From Azospirillum rugosum (GTDB lineage Bacteria; Pseudomonadota; Alphaproteobacteria; Azospirillales; Azospirillaceae), in contig NZ_JAGINP010000022.1 of assembly GCF_017876155.1 (NCBI RefSeq), positions 98,601-162,600 of the forward strand: a stretch of DNA of 64,000 bases, given 5' to 3'. The translations under genes were made by a program, and so were the position numbers. The stretch's first letter is position 1. Each line of letters opens with the position of its first letter. The notes beneath the pieces are model-generated. The model had not been told where the DNA came from, did not search any database, and was given only the letters and a program-made list of their open reading frames with translations. This document shows, piece after piece, positions 16,403 through 25,191 of the stretch.

Positions 16403-17066
16403 GGTGCCCGGCCGCCCACCGGCACCATCAAGGACGGGGCCGAGCCGCGGAGCCGCGGCCCGTACCGCTCCTGTGGCCTTGGGCCGTCAGGTCGGGTTTT
16501 GGGATCGGCCCAGACGAACAGCCGGGACATGACGGTTTCCATGGGCACGCCCGCCACGTCCGCGATCTCGCGGTAGGACGGATCGTTCACAAATCCTTGG
16601 AGCGGGAACCACCAAACACTCCCGCAGATCAGCGGGGACTCGTATGCAACCCCGCCAAGCATCTTGTGGCGACAGACCATACGCCTTGGGCAGGAACCGA
16701 CACAGCTTCACACGGATTTACCGCGCCTGCCTTTCCGGTCCGGAAGGTATTTGTGAGGCGCAGGCAGGAGATAGCACCTGTTTGGCTCACCCTTTTGTTG
16801 CCTGCGCGCTGTACCCTTCATCGGATTAGCGGGTCACAGAGACAAGAGCCCTCCAATCAAGCTTGGCCTGAGCAATAAGCCGGCTTTCTCGTCAATACGA
16901 CGACTTTCTATCCAATGCCCAAGCATTTCCAACCGACCGCGAGAGCCACTTTATGTCACGGCTATTTACATCGCTAACTTTATGTTAACCAAACTTCTTA
17001 TGACCTGATTAAGCATGTCGGCCCAACCTCCGGATGAACAGAGCCGAAGGTGGTATGAGGTCTGAC
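16403..17066. other. intergenic region, locally AT-rich, before the CBM/beta-helix gene
   Basis: The left half carries the sigma-factor remnant listed separately. The right half (from ~16840) is clearly poorer in GC than its surroundings, with stretches such as CTAACTTTATGTTAACCAAA, and probably holds the promoter of the downstream surface-protein gene. I see no intact gene here. Confidence 0.5.
16513..16593 (-). pseudogene. remnant of an ECF sigma factor (region 4.2)
   Basis: A minus-strand stretch translates to DPSYREIADVAGVPMETVMS followed by RLFV, a near-textbook ECF sigma region 4.2 helix-turn-helix (YREIA...G.P..TVMSRL). The flanking residues in the same frame (CGSVWWFPLQGF before; WADPKTRPDGPRPQERYGP after) do not look like the rest of a sigma factor and no region 2 is present. 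It is best read as a decayed fragment. Confidence 0.45.
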
Positions 17067-20000
17067 ATGGCAACCGACACAACTGACCTGATGGATGTGA
17101 CCTTCGCGGTGAACGCCTGGGGCGCTCCGGCGGGTGGCAAGTGGCCGCATTTCGTGCTGCGCCTCGATGGTGTGCAGATCGGGGAAGCAACGGTCGCATC
17201 GGCCAGCCAAACCCGATACACCTTCACCGCGCGCGTCCCGGCCGATCAGGCCCACAAGCTGCAATTGCAGTACGACAACGACGGCTGGGTGAACGCAGAG
17301 GACCGCAACCTCTTCATCAAGTCGTTCGAGGTGAACGGCACCCCGATCCTCAGCATCGACCCAATCGTCACCTACGACACCGGCGACATCGACGGAAAGA
17401 ACGTCATCGCCGGGCAGACGGAGATGTTCTGGCGCGGCGCGCTGAACGTGGACATGCCCAAGACGCTGTTCGCCTCCGCCCCGCCCACCACGACGACGCC
17501 CCCGGCCACCATGACCAGCACGATCGTGGTCAACGCGTCGGGCGTGTCGGCGAACGGCACCCCGCCGCACTTCAAGCTGCTGGTGGACGACAAGGTGGTC
17601 GGCGACGCCTGGGTGAACGCCACGTCGTCCACCCCCTACAGCTTCAAGGTCGACGTGGACCCGAACGAGGCCCACAAGATCCAGGTCTGGTACGACAACG
17701 ACTCCACGGTCAACGGCCAGGACCGCAACCTGTTCGTCCAGGGCATCAAGATCGACGGGCAGGAGATCAAGTCGACCGACTCCATGGCCTCCTACGACAA
17801 GGGGCCGGTGGACGGCAAGTTCGTGGTCGGCGGGCAGGAAGGCCTGTTCTGGGGCGGCGCCCTGACCTTCGGCGTGCCGGAGGATTACTTCGGCGGCACC
17901 TACGTGCCCCCGCCCCCGCCGCCCCCGCCGCCCGTCCTCTCCCCGGTGGACATCACCGTCACCGCCTGGGGCCAGTCGGCCGGCGGCGTGCCGCCGCACT
18001 TCAAGGTGGTGGTCGACGGCAAGGTCATCGGCGACGGCCGCGCCACCTCCGGCACCCCGACCGCCTTCACCTTCAAGACCGACCTGGACGCCACGCAGGC
18101 GCACAAGGTCCAGGTCGTGTACGACAACGACAGCACGGTGAACGGCCAGGACCGCAACCTGTACGTCAAGTCGGTGTCGATCAACGGCCACACCGTCAAC
18201 GCGACCGACAGCATCGTCACCTACGACAAGGGTGCCGTCGACGGCAAGGACGTGGTCAAGGGGCAGGAGGCGCTGTACTGGGGCGGCGCGCTGAACGTCA
18301 ACGCGCCGGCCGACCTGTTCCAGCCGGCCCCGCCCCCGCCGCCCGAGCCGCCGACCGCCCCGGCCTTCTACGTGGCGGCCAACGGCAAGGACAGCTGGTC
18401 GGGCAAGCTGGCGGAGCCGAACGCCGACGGCACCGACGGCCCCTTCGCCACGCTCGAAGCCGCCCGCAACGCCATGCGGTCGAGCAACATCGACACGACC
18501 TACGTGCGCGAGGGCACCTACCACCTGACCAAGACGCTGGAGCTGACGTCGCTCGACAACGGGCACAGCTTCCGCAACTACCCGGGTGAAAAGCCGATCC
18601 TCAGCGGCGGGGAGGTCGTGAAGACCTTCACCAACGAGGGCAACGGCATCTATTCCGCCAAGCTGTCCACGGCGACCGACCTGGACCTGACCATCGGCGG
18701 CGTGCGCCAGCATCTGGCGGAAAAGGGCGCGTTCGACAGCGCCGACCCGACCTCCGGCTGGTATTTCGCCGACGTCGGCAGCGGCGGCCCCAGCGGCTGG
18801 GCCATCCGCTACCACAGCGGCGACATCTCGTCCGCCGACCTGGCGCCCGGCACCAAGATCCAGGTGATGGACGCGGAGCGGCTGTCCGACACGCTGACCG
18901 ACGTGGTCAGCATCAACAACGCCAGCCGCCAGATCATCCTGAAGAACGGCGCCTCCCTGCCCTTCACCGAGGGCACGACCTACAAGCTGCTGAACAACGC
19001 GGCCTTCGTGGACCAGGCGGGCGAGTTCGCCTGGCGGGCGTCGGACGGCAAGCTGGTCTTCAAGCCGGCCGACCCCGCGCATTTCGCGCAGGACGGCGTG
19101 GAGGTCGCGCGGCTCGGCACGCTGATCCGCCTGAAGGGGGCGAGCGGCGTGACGGTGGAGGGGCTGGAGTTCACCAACACCACGACCGGCGGCAACGCGC
19201 TGGAGCTGTCCGGCGCCTCCAACAACCACATCGGCAACAACAGCTTCCTCAACGTCGGCACGGCGATCAAGCTGACGGCCGGGTCGTCGCACAACCTGAT
19301 CGGCGGCAACGTCCTGGACCATCTGGCGGTCAACGGCATCGACCTGGACGGGCGCAGCAACGCCAACACCATCTACGCCAACGACATCTCCCACGTGGGC
19401 GAAGTGCGCAAGGCGGTGGCCGGCATCATCGGCACCGGCGTGGACAACAACCTGATCTCCAACAACGACGTGGACTCCAGCGCGCGCTACGGCATCTCGC
19501 TGAAGAACTGGGACTCCACGAACATCAACCACAACAACATCATCCAGTACAACCACGTCACCAACACCGGGCTGGAGACGGCGGACGGCGGCGGCATCGA
19601 GGTGCTGGGCCGGTTGGGCGTGGACTCCGGCACCATCATCCGGGGGAACTGGGTGGAGAACACCGGCGGCCTCGCCACCAGCAACACCGACCAGTGGCTG
19701 TACGGCCAGAAGGGCTTCGGCATCTATCTGGACGACATGGCCGGCGGCATCACCGTCACCGACAACTTCCTGAAGAACACCGGCTGGGCGGCGGTCCAAA
19801 TCCACGGCGGCGACAACAACACGGTGTCGAACAATTTCTCCATCATCGACGCGAACAACCACGACTTCATCCGCGTGGAATGGGCGCCGGTGCACGGCGA
19901 CGCCGGCCTGCCGCGCAACAACACCATCACCGACAACATCGTCAGCGGCACGCTGCCGCTCGACGACTACATGGAGCTGCTGACCGCCGGCACCCCGGTG

Positions 20001-20210
20001 ATCGACAACAACCTGGTCTACAACGTGCCGAAATACGGCGACCACGACGTGATCGGCAAGCCGCTGTTCAACAACCCCTACTACGGCGACTATTCGCTGC
20101 AGGCGGGCTCCCCGGCGTTCGGCATGGGCATCCATGACCTGGCCTGGAGCAAGATGGGGCTGGACGGCTACGCCACGACCGACGCCATGCCGCACTTCTG
20201 GGACGCGTAA
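17067..20210 (+). CDS. surface/secreted protein: three CBM60-like modules plus right-handed beta-helix
   Basis: A 1047-residue protein. Three homologous ~120-residue modules (about 5-125, 149-275 and 291-412) share VTAWG...GG.PPHFK..VDGK..GD, YDND..VNGQDRNL and a closing FWGGAL motif. They resemble calcium-dependent xylan-binding CBM60 modules and are joined by proline-rich linkers. From ~433 a pectate-lyase/NosD-like beta-helix follows (FYVAANGKDSWSGKL, then Asn-rich turns such as NTIYANDISHVGEV). No signal peptide is visible and there is no RTX tail, so the export route is unclear. GAGGT ahead of ATG 17067 supports the start. Likely role: binding and cleaving or remodelling plant or own polysaccharide. 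The exact activity is unknown. Confidence 0.75.
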   Translation: MATDTTDLMDVTFAVNAWGAPAGGKWPHFVLRLDGVQIGEATVASASQTRYTFTARVPADQAHKLQLQYDNDGWVNAEDRNLFIKSFEVNGTPILSIDPIVTYDTGDIDGKNVIAGQTEMFWRGALNVDMPKTLFASAPPTTTTPPATMTSTIVVNASGVSANGTPPHFKLLVDDKVVGDAWVNATSSTPYSFKVDVDPNEAHKIQVWYDNDSTVNGQDRNLFVQGIKIDGQEIKSTDSMASYDKGPVDGKFVVGGQEGLFWGGALTFGVPEDYFGGTYVPPPPPPPPPVLSPVDITVTAWGQSAGGVPPHFKVVVDGKVIGDGRATSGTPTAFTFKTDLDATQAHKVQVVYDNDSTVNGQDRNLYVKSVSINGHTVNATDSIVTYDKGAVDGKDVVKGQEALYWGGALNVNAPADLFQPAPPPPPEPPTAPAFYVAANGKDSWSGKLAEPNADGTDGPFATLEAARNAMRSSNIDTTYVREGTYHLTKTLELTSLDNGHSFRNYPGEKPILSGGEVVKTFTNEGNGIYSAKLSTATDLDLTIGGVRQHLAEKGAFDSADPTSGWYFADVGSGGPSGWAIRYHSGDISSADLAPGTKIQVMDAERLSDTLTDVVSINNASRQIILKNGASLPFTEGTTYKLLNNAAFVDQAGEFAWRASDGKLVFKPADPAHFAQDGVEVARLGTLIRLKGASGVTVEGLEFTNTTTGGNALELSGASNNHIGNNSFLNVGTAIKLTAGSSHNLIGGNVLDHLAVNGIDLDGRSNANTIYANDISHVGEVRKAVAGIIGTGVDNNLISNNDVDSSARYGISLKNWDSTNINHNNIIQYNHVTNTGLETADGGGIEVLGRLGVDSGTIIRGNWVENTGGLATSNTDQWLYGQKGFGIYLDDMAGGITVTDNFLKNTGWAAVQIHGGDNNTVSNNFSIIDANNHDFIRVEWAPVHGDAGLPRNNTITDNIVSGTLPLDDYMELLTAGTPVIDNNLVYNVPKYGDHDVIGKPLFNNPYYGDYSLQAGSPAFGMGIHDLAWSKMGLDGYATTDAMPHFWDA

Positions 20211-20286
20211 GCCCGAAGAGATACGGATCAAAGCACGGGCGGACTCTGTTCTTATGGGGTATTCCCCAGGGAAGGAGGTTCCGCCC

Positions 20287-20778
20287 GTGTTCCGTCACCG
20301 CTCCCTGATCCGTCTTTCCTTGACCCTGCCGGCCCTGTTGGCCCTGACCACCGCCTGTGCCGATCCCGGCGCCGATGCGGCACTGGCCGCGCAGAGCGCG
20401 CTGGTCGGCATGCCCAAGGGGACGCTGATGTCCTGCGCCGGCGTGCCGCAGCGCGAGACCGCCAGCGGCGGGCTGGAGTTCCTGACCTACCAGGCGGGAT
20501 CCGTCAGCTACTACGCCCCGCCGCCGCCCATCGGCTACCCATGGGGCGCGCCCGGCTGGCGGCGCCGCGCGCTGGACTACGACCCGTGGGACTATTACCC
20601 GCCGGTTCCCGGCGACGTGGTGGACCGCCGCTGCGAGGCGACCTTCACGCTGGACGGCGGCGTGGTGCAGCGGCTGGTCTACCGCGCATCGTCACAAGGC
20701 GCCTGCGCCGCCATCGTGCAGAATTGCTTGGCCCTCGTGCCGCAGCGCACCATATCGAGGGGCGCCCCGCAAGGGTAA
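20287..20778 (+). CDS. hypothetical lipoprotein
   Basis: A 163-residue protein with a GTG start set by a full AAGGAGGT seven bases upstream; in-frame ATGs further up have nothing comparable. The N terminus (RLSLTLPALLALTTAC) is a lipoprotein signal with the acylated cysteine at C24. The mature part has a short domain (SALVGMPKGTLMSCAGVPQR), a Pro/Tyr-rich insert and a C-terminal segment with several cysteines (RRCEATF; GACAAIVQNC). I do not recognise the family beyond a resemblance to small outer-membrane-lipoprotein-like (SmpA/BamE-like) folds. It lies between two exported proteins. Confidence 0.7.
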   Translation: MFRHRSLIRLSLTLPALLALTTACADPGADAALAAQSALVGMPKGTLMSCAGVPQRETASGGLEFLTYQAGSVSYYAPPPPIGYPWGAPGWRRRALDYDPWDYYPPVPGDVVDRRCEATFTLDGGVVQRLVYRASSQGACAAIVQNCLALVPQRTISRGAPQG

Positions 20779-20826
20779 GGCACCGGAGCGAGCCCGCACA
20801 GAACCCGACCGCATGAACCCGACCGC

Positions 20827-21630
20827 ATGAACCGTCTAAGACCCCTGATGCGAAGCGCGCTGGTCGCGCTGTGCGCCGCCCTTGCCGTTCCGGCCGTCCT
20901 GCCCCCGCCAGCCGCGCGGGCGCAGGAGGCGAGCATTTCGGACAACAAGCCGAAATTCGGGCCGGACGCCGTGCCGATCACCCAGGACCGCGACTACCTG
21001 CGCCGGGCGGAGGCGCCGGACTTCTGGGCGCTGATGCCCTACTACGTGCCGCAGCAGTCGGGAAGCGCCTGCTCCGTCGCCAGCGTGGCGATGATGATCA
21101 ACGCGCTGCGCGGGCTGCCGAACCCATCCACCGAACGGCTGGTCACGCAGAACCGCGTGCTGAACGAGGTGGACGACGACGTCTGGAAGGCCGCCACGGC
21201 GGAGAACGGCGACGGCGTGTCCTTCGCTGATTTCGAAACCTACGTCCGCCGCTCCGTCGCCGCCTTCGGCCTGGACGCGGAGGTGGAGGTCTTCCGGCCC
21301 AAGGACAGCTCCCCGGAAACGCTGGCGGAGCTGCGCCGGATCCTGACCGACAACGAGCGCAGCGGCCGCGACATCATCCTGCTGGCCTACGACCAGGGAA
21401 CCCTGACCGGCGACGCCACCGTCGGGCACATCGCCCCGCTCGGCGCCTACGACCCGCAGCGCCGCCGCGTGCTGGTCATGGACGTGGACCGGCTGTGGTA
21501 CGTGCCCTACTGGTCCAGCGACGAGAAGCTGCTGGAGGCCATGGTCAAGCCGGACCGGTCGGACCCCACGGGCAGCGGCATGGTCCGCGTGCGCCTGCGC
21601 GGCGGGATCGCCGAGCGCAGCCCGCTTTGA
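20827..21630 (+). CDS. exported phytochelatin-synthase-like cysteine peptidase
   Basis: A 267-residue protein with a signal peptide (ALVALCAALAVPAVLPPPAA, cleavage near RAQ). The mature part matches the phytochelatin synthase/papain-like fold: Cys82 in QSGSACSVASVAMMINAL, His201 in TVGHIAPLGAYD and Asp219/221 in VLVMDVDRLWYVPYW form the expected triad. Bacterial homologues such as the Nostoc protein mainly cut glycine from glutathione and make little or no phytochelatin; they lack the plant C-terminal domain, as does this one. A periplasmic location suggests glutathione turnover or another thiol substrate. It starts 48 bases after the lipoprotein gene and may share its transcript. Confidence 0.8.
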   Translation: MNRLRPLMRSALVALCAALAVPAVLPPPAARAQEASISDNKPKFGPDAVPITQDRDYLRRAEAPDFWALMPYYVPQQSGSACSVASVAMMINALRGLPNPSTERLVTQNRVLNEVDDDVWKAATAENGDGVSFADFETYVRRSVAAFGLDAEVEVFRPKDSSPETLAELRRILTDNERSGRDIILLAYDQGTLTGDATVGHIAPLGAYDPQRRRVLVMDVDRLWYVPYWSSDEKLLEAMVKPDRSDPTGSGMVRVRLRGGIAERSPL

Positions 21631-21680
21631 ACGGGGCGCGACCAGTTGTCGCAATGAATTCAAGCGCTTGCCCCTGTGCA

Positions 21681-21717
21681 AACCGAAATCCGGCTAATCC
21701 TTAACCGGATTTCGGTT
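21681..21717. promoter_or_regulatory. perfect 13-bp inverted repeat upstream of the acetate genes
   Basis: AACCGAAATCCGG and CCGGATTTCGGTT are exact complements separated by 11 bases, 50 bases after the phytochelatin-synthase stop. No T run follows on either strand, so it is either an inefficient terminator or a protein-binding site for the downstream genes. A smaller dyad, TTAACCG/CGGTTAA, overlaps its right half. Confidence 0.55.
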
Positions 21718-21851
21718 AAAGATCGACGTTGCGCGCACGGATCATCCGCGTAACGCACGGAACGGCTTATATAATTTTGCTTTTTGCTGATATGCGTCGG
21801 GGTTATTGCTGCATTGCGCAATACCAAGGCACTGCAAGAAGCGAAACGACC

Positions 21852-22163
21852 ATGCCCGATGAACTCTACGAACGGGTGCTCACCCACCCCAAGTTCGCCG
21901 AGATGACGAAAAGCCGCGCGCGCTTCAGCTGGAGGCTCGCCCTGATCGTCCTGGCCGTCTATTACACCTTCGTCCTGGCGTCCGCCCTGGCCCCCGACCT
22001 GCTGGGGCGCCCGATCGCGGAAGGGATGACCTTTTCGGTCGGCCTGACCGCGGGCATCGTCATCACGATCTTCTGCTCCCTGATGACCGGCGTGTACGTG
22101 GTGCGCGCCAACGGGCGCTACGACGCCATGAACCGCGACCTGATCGAGGAGGTCAGCCGATGA
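21852..22163 (+). CDS. DUF485 small membrane protein (YjcH-like)
   Basis: A 103-residue protein with the DUF485 pattern: an N-terminal helix (LTHPKFAEMTKSRARFSWRL), two membrane spans (LALIVLAVYYTFVLASALA; GLTAGIVITIFCSLMTGVYV) and a closing YDAMNRDLIEEV. It overlaps the acetate permease by the four bases ATGA, the usual yjcH-actP arrangement, and is thought to be a partner of the permease. The ribosome-binding site is weak. Confidence 0.85.
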   Translation: MPDELYERVLTHPKFAEMTKSRARFSWRLALIVLAVYYTFVLASALAPDLLGRPIAEGMTFSVGLTAGIVITIFCSLMTGVYVVRANGRYDAMNRDLIEEVSR

Positions 22164-23842
22164 TCTCCCGCTCCATCGCGCGCAGCCTCCCCGCCCTGCT
22201 GGCGGGCGGCGCCGCGGCCTTCGCCGCCCCGGCGGCCTTCGCGGCCGGCGCCATCGACGGCGCCGTGCAGCGCCAGCCGGTGAACGTGACCGCCATCATC
22301 ATGTTCCTGCTGTTCGTCGCCGGCACGCTGGGCATCACCTACTGGGCGTCCAAGCGGACCCGGTCGGCGTCGGACTTCTACACCGCCGGCGGCGGCATCA
22401 GCGGCTTCCAGAACGGGCTGGCCATCGCCGGCGACTACATGTCGGCGGCGGCCTTCCTCGGCCTGTCGGGCATGGTCTTCGCCAAGGGCTTCGACGGCGT
22501 GATCTACACGGTCGGCTTCCTGGTCGGCTGGCCGCTGATGCTGTTCCTGATCGCGGAGCGGCTGCGCAACCTCGGCCGCTTCACCTTCGCCGACGTCGCC
22601 TCCTACCGGCTGGGCCAGACGCCCATCCGCTCGCTGGCCGCCGTCGGGTCGCTGACCGTCGTCTGCTTCTACCTGATCGCGCAGATGGTCGGCGCCGGCA
22701 AGCTGATCCAGCTGCTGTTCGGGCTGGACTACGCCTACGCGGTGGTTCTGGTCGGCGTGCTGATGATCATGTACGTCACCTTCGGCGGCATGCTGGCGAC
22801 GACCTGGGTGCAGATCATCAAGGCGGTGATGCTGCTGGGCGGCTGCACGGTGCTGGTCGGGCTGGCGCTGGCCCAGTTCGGCTTCAACCCGGAACTGCTG
22901 CTGCAGAAGGCCGTCGCCGCGCACAAGTCCGGCGTGGCCATCCTGCGCCCCAGCGCCGCCATGGCCGACCCCGTCGCCGCGGTGTCGCTCAGCCTCGCGC
23001 TGATGTGCGGGCCGGCCGGGCTGCCGCACATCCTCATGCGCTTCTTCACCGTTCCCGACGCCAAGGAGGCGCGCAAGTCGGTCGTCTACGCCACCGGCTT
23101 CATCGGCTATTTCTTCATCCTGACGGTGACCATCGGCCTGCTCGCCATCGTGATCGTCGGCACGAACCCGGAATACCTGGACAAGGCCGGCAAGATCCTG
23201 GGCGGCGGCAACATGGCGGCCATCCACCTGTCCAAGGCGATCGGCGGCAACGTCTTCCTGGGCTTCATCTCGGCGGTCGCCTTCGCCACCATCCTGGCGG
23301 TGGTCGCGGGCCTGACGCTGGCCGGCGCGTCGGCGGTCAGTCACGACCTCTACGCCCGCGTCCTGAAGAAGGGCAACGCGACCGAGGCGTCGGAGATGCG
23401 GGTGTCGCGCTTCGCCACGCTGGCGCTGGGCGTGATCGCCATCACGCTGGGCCTGGCGTTCGAGAACCAGAACATCGCCTTCATGGTCGGCCTGGCCTTC
23501 GGCCTGGCGTCGTCGGTGAACTTCCCGGTGCTGATCCTGTCCATCTTCTGGAAGGGCCTGACGACGCGCGGCGCCTTCATCGGCGGCTTCGCCGGGCTGG
23601 TCAGCTGCGTGTCCTTCGTGGTGCTGGGCCCGACCGTGTGGGTCAGCGTCTTCGGCTTCCCCCAGCCGATCTTCCCGTACGAGCACCCGGCCCTGTTCTC
23701 GATGGTGATCGCCTTCACGATGACTTGGCTGTTCTCCGTCACCGACCGCAGCCCGCGCGCCGCGGCGGAGGCGAAGGCCTACGATTACCAGCACATCCGC
23801 TCCGAAACCGGCCTGGGTGCTGCCCAGGCGGCCTCGCACTGA
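22160..23842 (+). CDS. actP: cation/acetate symporter ActP
   Basis: A 560-residue sodium:solute symporter with a cleavable-looking N-terminal segment (ALLAGGAAAFAAPAAFA) and about 13 membrane spans. The ActP signature RTRSASDFYTAGGGISGFQN and AIAGDYMSAAAFLGLSGM are clear, with GPAGLPHILMRFFTVPDAKE in the middle. ActP imports acetate and similar short monocarboxylates with a cation. It is translationally coupled to the DUF485 gene and ends at a good terminator. A propionate- or pyruvate-preferring relative cannot be excluded. Confidence 0.9.
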   Translation: MISRSIARSLPALLAGGAAAFAAPAAFAAGAIDGAVQRQPVNVTAIIMFLLFVAGTLGITYWASKRTRSASDFYTAGGGISGFQNGLAIAGDYMSAAAFLGLSGMVFAKGFDGVIYTVGFLVGWPLMLFLIAERLRNLGRFTFADVASYRLGQTPIRSLAAVGSLTVVCFYLIAQMVGAGKLIQLLFGLDYAYAVVLVGVLMIMYVTFGGMLATTWVQIIKAVMLLGGCTVLVGLALAQFGFNPELLLQKAVAAHKSGVAILRPSAAMADPVAAVSLSLALMCGPAGLPHILMRFFTVPDAKEARKSVVYATGFIGYFFILTVTIGLLAIVIVGTNPEYLDKAGKILGGGNMAAIHLSKAIGGNVFLGFISAVAFATILAVVAGLTLAGASAVSHDLYARVLKKGNATEASEMRVSRFATLALGVIAITLGLAFENQNIAFMVGLAFGLASSVNFPVLILSIFWKGLTTRGAFIGGFAGLVSCVSFVVLGPTVWVSVFGFPQPIFPYEHPALFSMVIAFTMTWLFSVTDRSPRAAAEAKAYDYQHIRSETGLGAAQAASH

Positions 23843-23855
23843 GCCGAATCCGTCG

Positions 23856-23897
23856 AAACCCGCTGCGGCTCCCCGGGGTCGCGGCGGGTTTTCCTTT
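23856..23897 (+). terminator. intrinsic terminator after actP
   Basis: Arms AAACCCGC and GCGGGTTT enclose a GC-rich loop and lead into TTTTCCTTT, 13 bases after the actP stop. Confidence 0.75.
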
Positions 23898-24027
23898 GGT
23901 CGCTTCCCTTTCGACTATTTCTCTTTCGGCCAGTTCTCTTTTGACCGTTTCTCTTTTGTTTGGCATCGATGAACCCTACCGGACACCGCGCTGTTCATGA
24001 GGGCACGGCTGTTCGGGAACCCCATTG

Positions 24028-25185
24028 ATGCATCGACTTCGCCACGGCGGCGCCGCCGCTTGCCTTCTTGCTGTCCTCCTTCCGGCCGCTCTTCTTCCGG
24101 ACAGTGCCGGAGCCCAACAGCCACCCAACGCGCCGCCGCCGACGGTGATGACCGAGGTGGTGCGCGAGCGGGAGGTCACCCCGACCAGCGAGTTCATCGG
24201 GCGCGTCCAGGCCATCCAGGACTTCGACGCCCGCGCCCGCGTGGAGGGCTTCATCGAGCAGGTGGCTTTCCAGGAAGGGCAGAACGTCACCAAGGACACG
24301 CTGCTCTACGTCATCGAGCAGGCGCCCTACCAAGCGGCGGTGGACAGCGCCAGGGCCGACCTCGCCCGCGCCCAGGCCTCCCAGCGCGAGGCGCAGCGCG
24401 CCTTCCAGCGCGCGGAGGAGCTGCGGACCCGCGGCAACATCTCCCAGGCGGACGTCGACCAGGCCAGGGCCGCGCAGGAAACGGCGGAGGCCGACATCAT
24501 GCAGGCCCAGGCGAAGCTGCGGCAGGCGGAGCTGAACCTCGGCTACACCCGCATCGCCTCGCCCATCGACGGGCGCATCGGCGCCACCGCGGTGACCGCG
24601 GGCGACCTCGTCAACCCGTCCAGCGCGCCGCTCGCCACCGTCGTGCAGCTCGACCCCATCCGGGTGGTCTTCTCGGTCAGCGACCGCGACCTGCTGAAGA
24701 CGCAGCGCGCCTTCCCCGACCAGTCGCCCGAGCAGGCGGTGGACCGCTTCGTGCCGGCGCTACGGCTGGCTGACGGGTCGGAGTATGAGCAGAAGGGCAA
24801 GGTCAGCTTCGCCAGCAACCGCATCGACCCGCAGACCGGCACCATCCCGGTCTACGCCGACTTCGCGAACCCGAAGTCGCTTCTGCTGCCGGGCCAGTAT
24901 GTGACCGTCCTGATCCGCCCGTCCGAGACGGAGCGGCAGCCCGTGGTGCCCGTCGCCGCCATCCAGCAGGACCAGCAGGGCAGCTACGTCCTGGTGCTCG
25001 ACCAGCAGAACCGGGTGCAGCGCCGACCCATCGAGCCCGGGCCGCAGCTCGACCAGCAGATCGCCGTGCCCAAGGGCATCCAGGCCGGGGAGACCATCGT
25101 GGTGGGCGGCGTGCAGAAGGTCCGCCCGGGCATGACCGTGCAGCCGGAGCCCGCGACGCAGACCGCCGAACAGCCGAAGGGATAA
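24028..25185 (+). CDS. RND efflux periplasmic adaptor (membrane fusion protein)
   Basis: A 385-residue AcrA-like adaptor. A signal peptide (ACLLAVLLPAALLPDSAGA) is followed by a biotinyl-lipoyl half-motif (DARARVEGFIEQVAFQEGQN), a long coiled coil rich in Ala/Gln (~95-155), the second lipoyl half (LGYTRIASPIDGRIGATAV) and beta-barrel/membrane-proximal domains. It links the inner-membrane pump to an outer-membrane channel; no TolC-like gene is in the window. The pump gene starts 6 bases after its stop. A TTG codon precedes the chosen ATG; the ribosome-binding site is poor. Confidence 0.9.
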   Translation: MHRLRHGGAAACLLAVLLPAALLPDSAGAQQPPNAPPPTVMTEVVREREVTPTSEFIGRVQAIQDFDARARVEGFIEQVAFQEGQNVTKDTLLYVIEQAPYQAAVDSARADLARAQASQREAQRAFQRAEELRTRGNISQADVDQARAAQETAEADIMQAQAKLRQAELNLGYTRIASPIDGRIGATAVTAGDLVNPSSAPLATVVQLDPIRVVFSVSDRDLLKTQRAFPDQSPEQAVDRFVPALRLADGSEYEQKGKVSFASNRIDPQTGTIPVYADFANPKSLLLPGQYVTVLIRPSETERQPVVPVAAIQQDQQGSYVLVLDQQNRVQRRPIEPGPQLDQQIAVPKGIQAGETIVVGGVQKVRPGMTVQPEPATQTAEQPKG

Positions 25186-25191
25186 GCGTCC

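Noticed and set aside
16998..20231. Long minus-strand open frame opposite the CBM/beta-helix gene
   Set aside because: Val/Asp/Gly-rich shadow of a repetitive gene; its repeats mirror those of the real protein.
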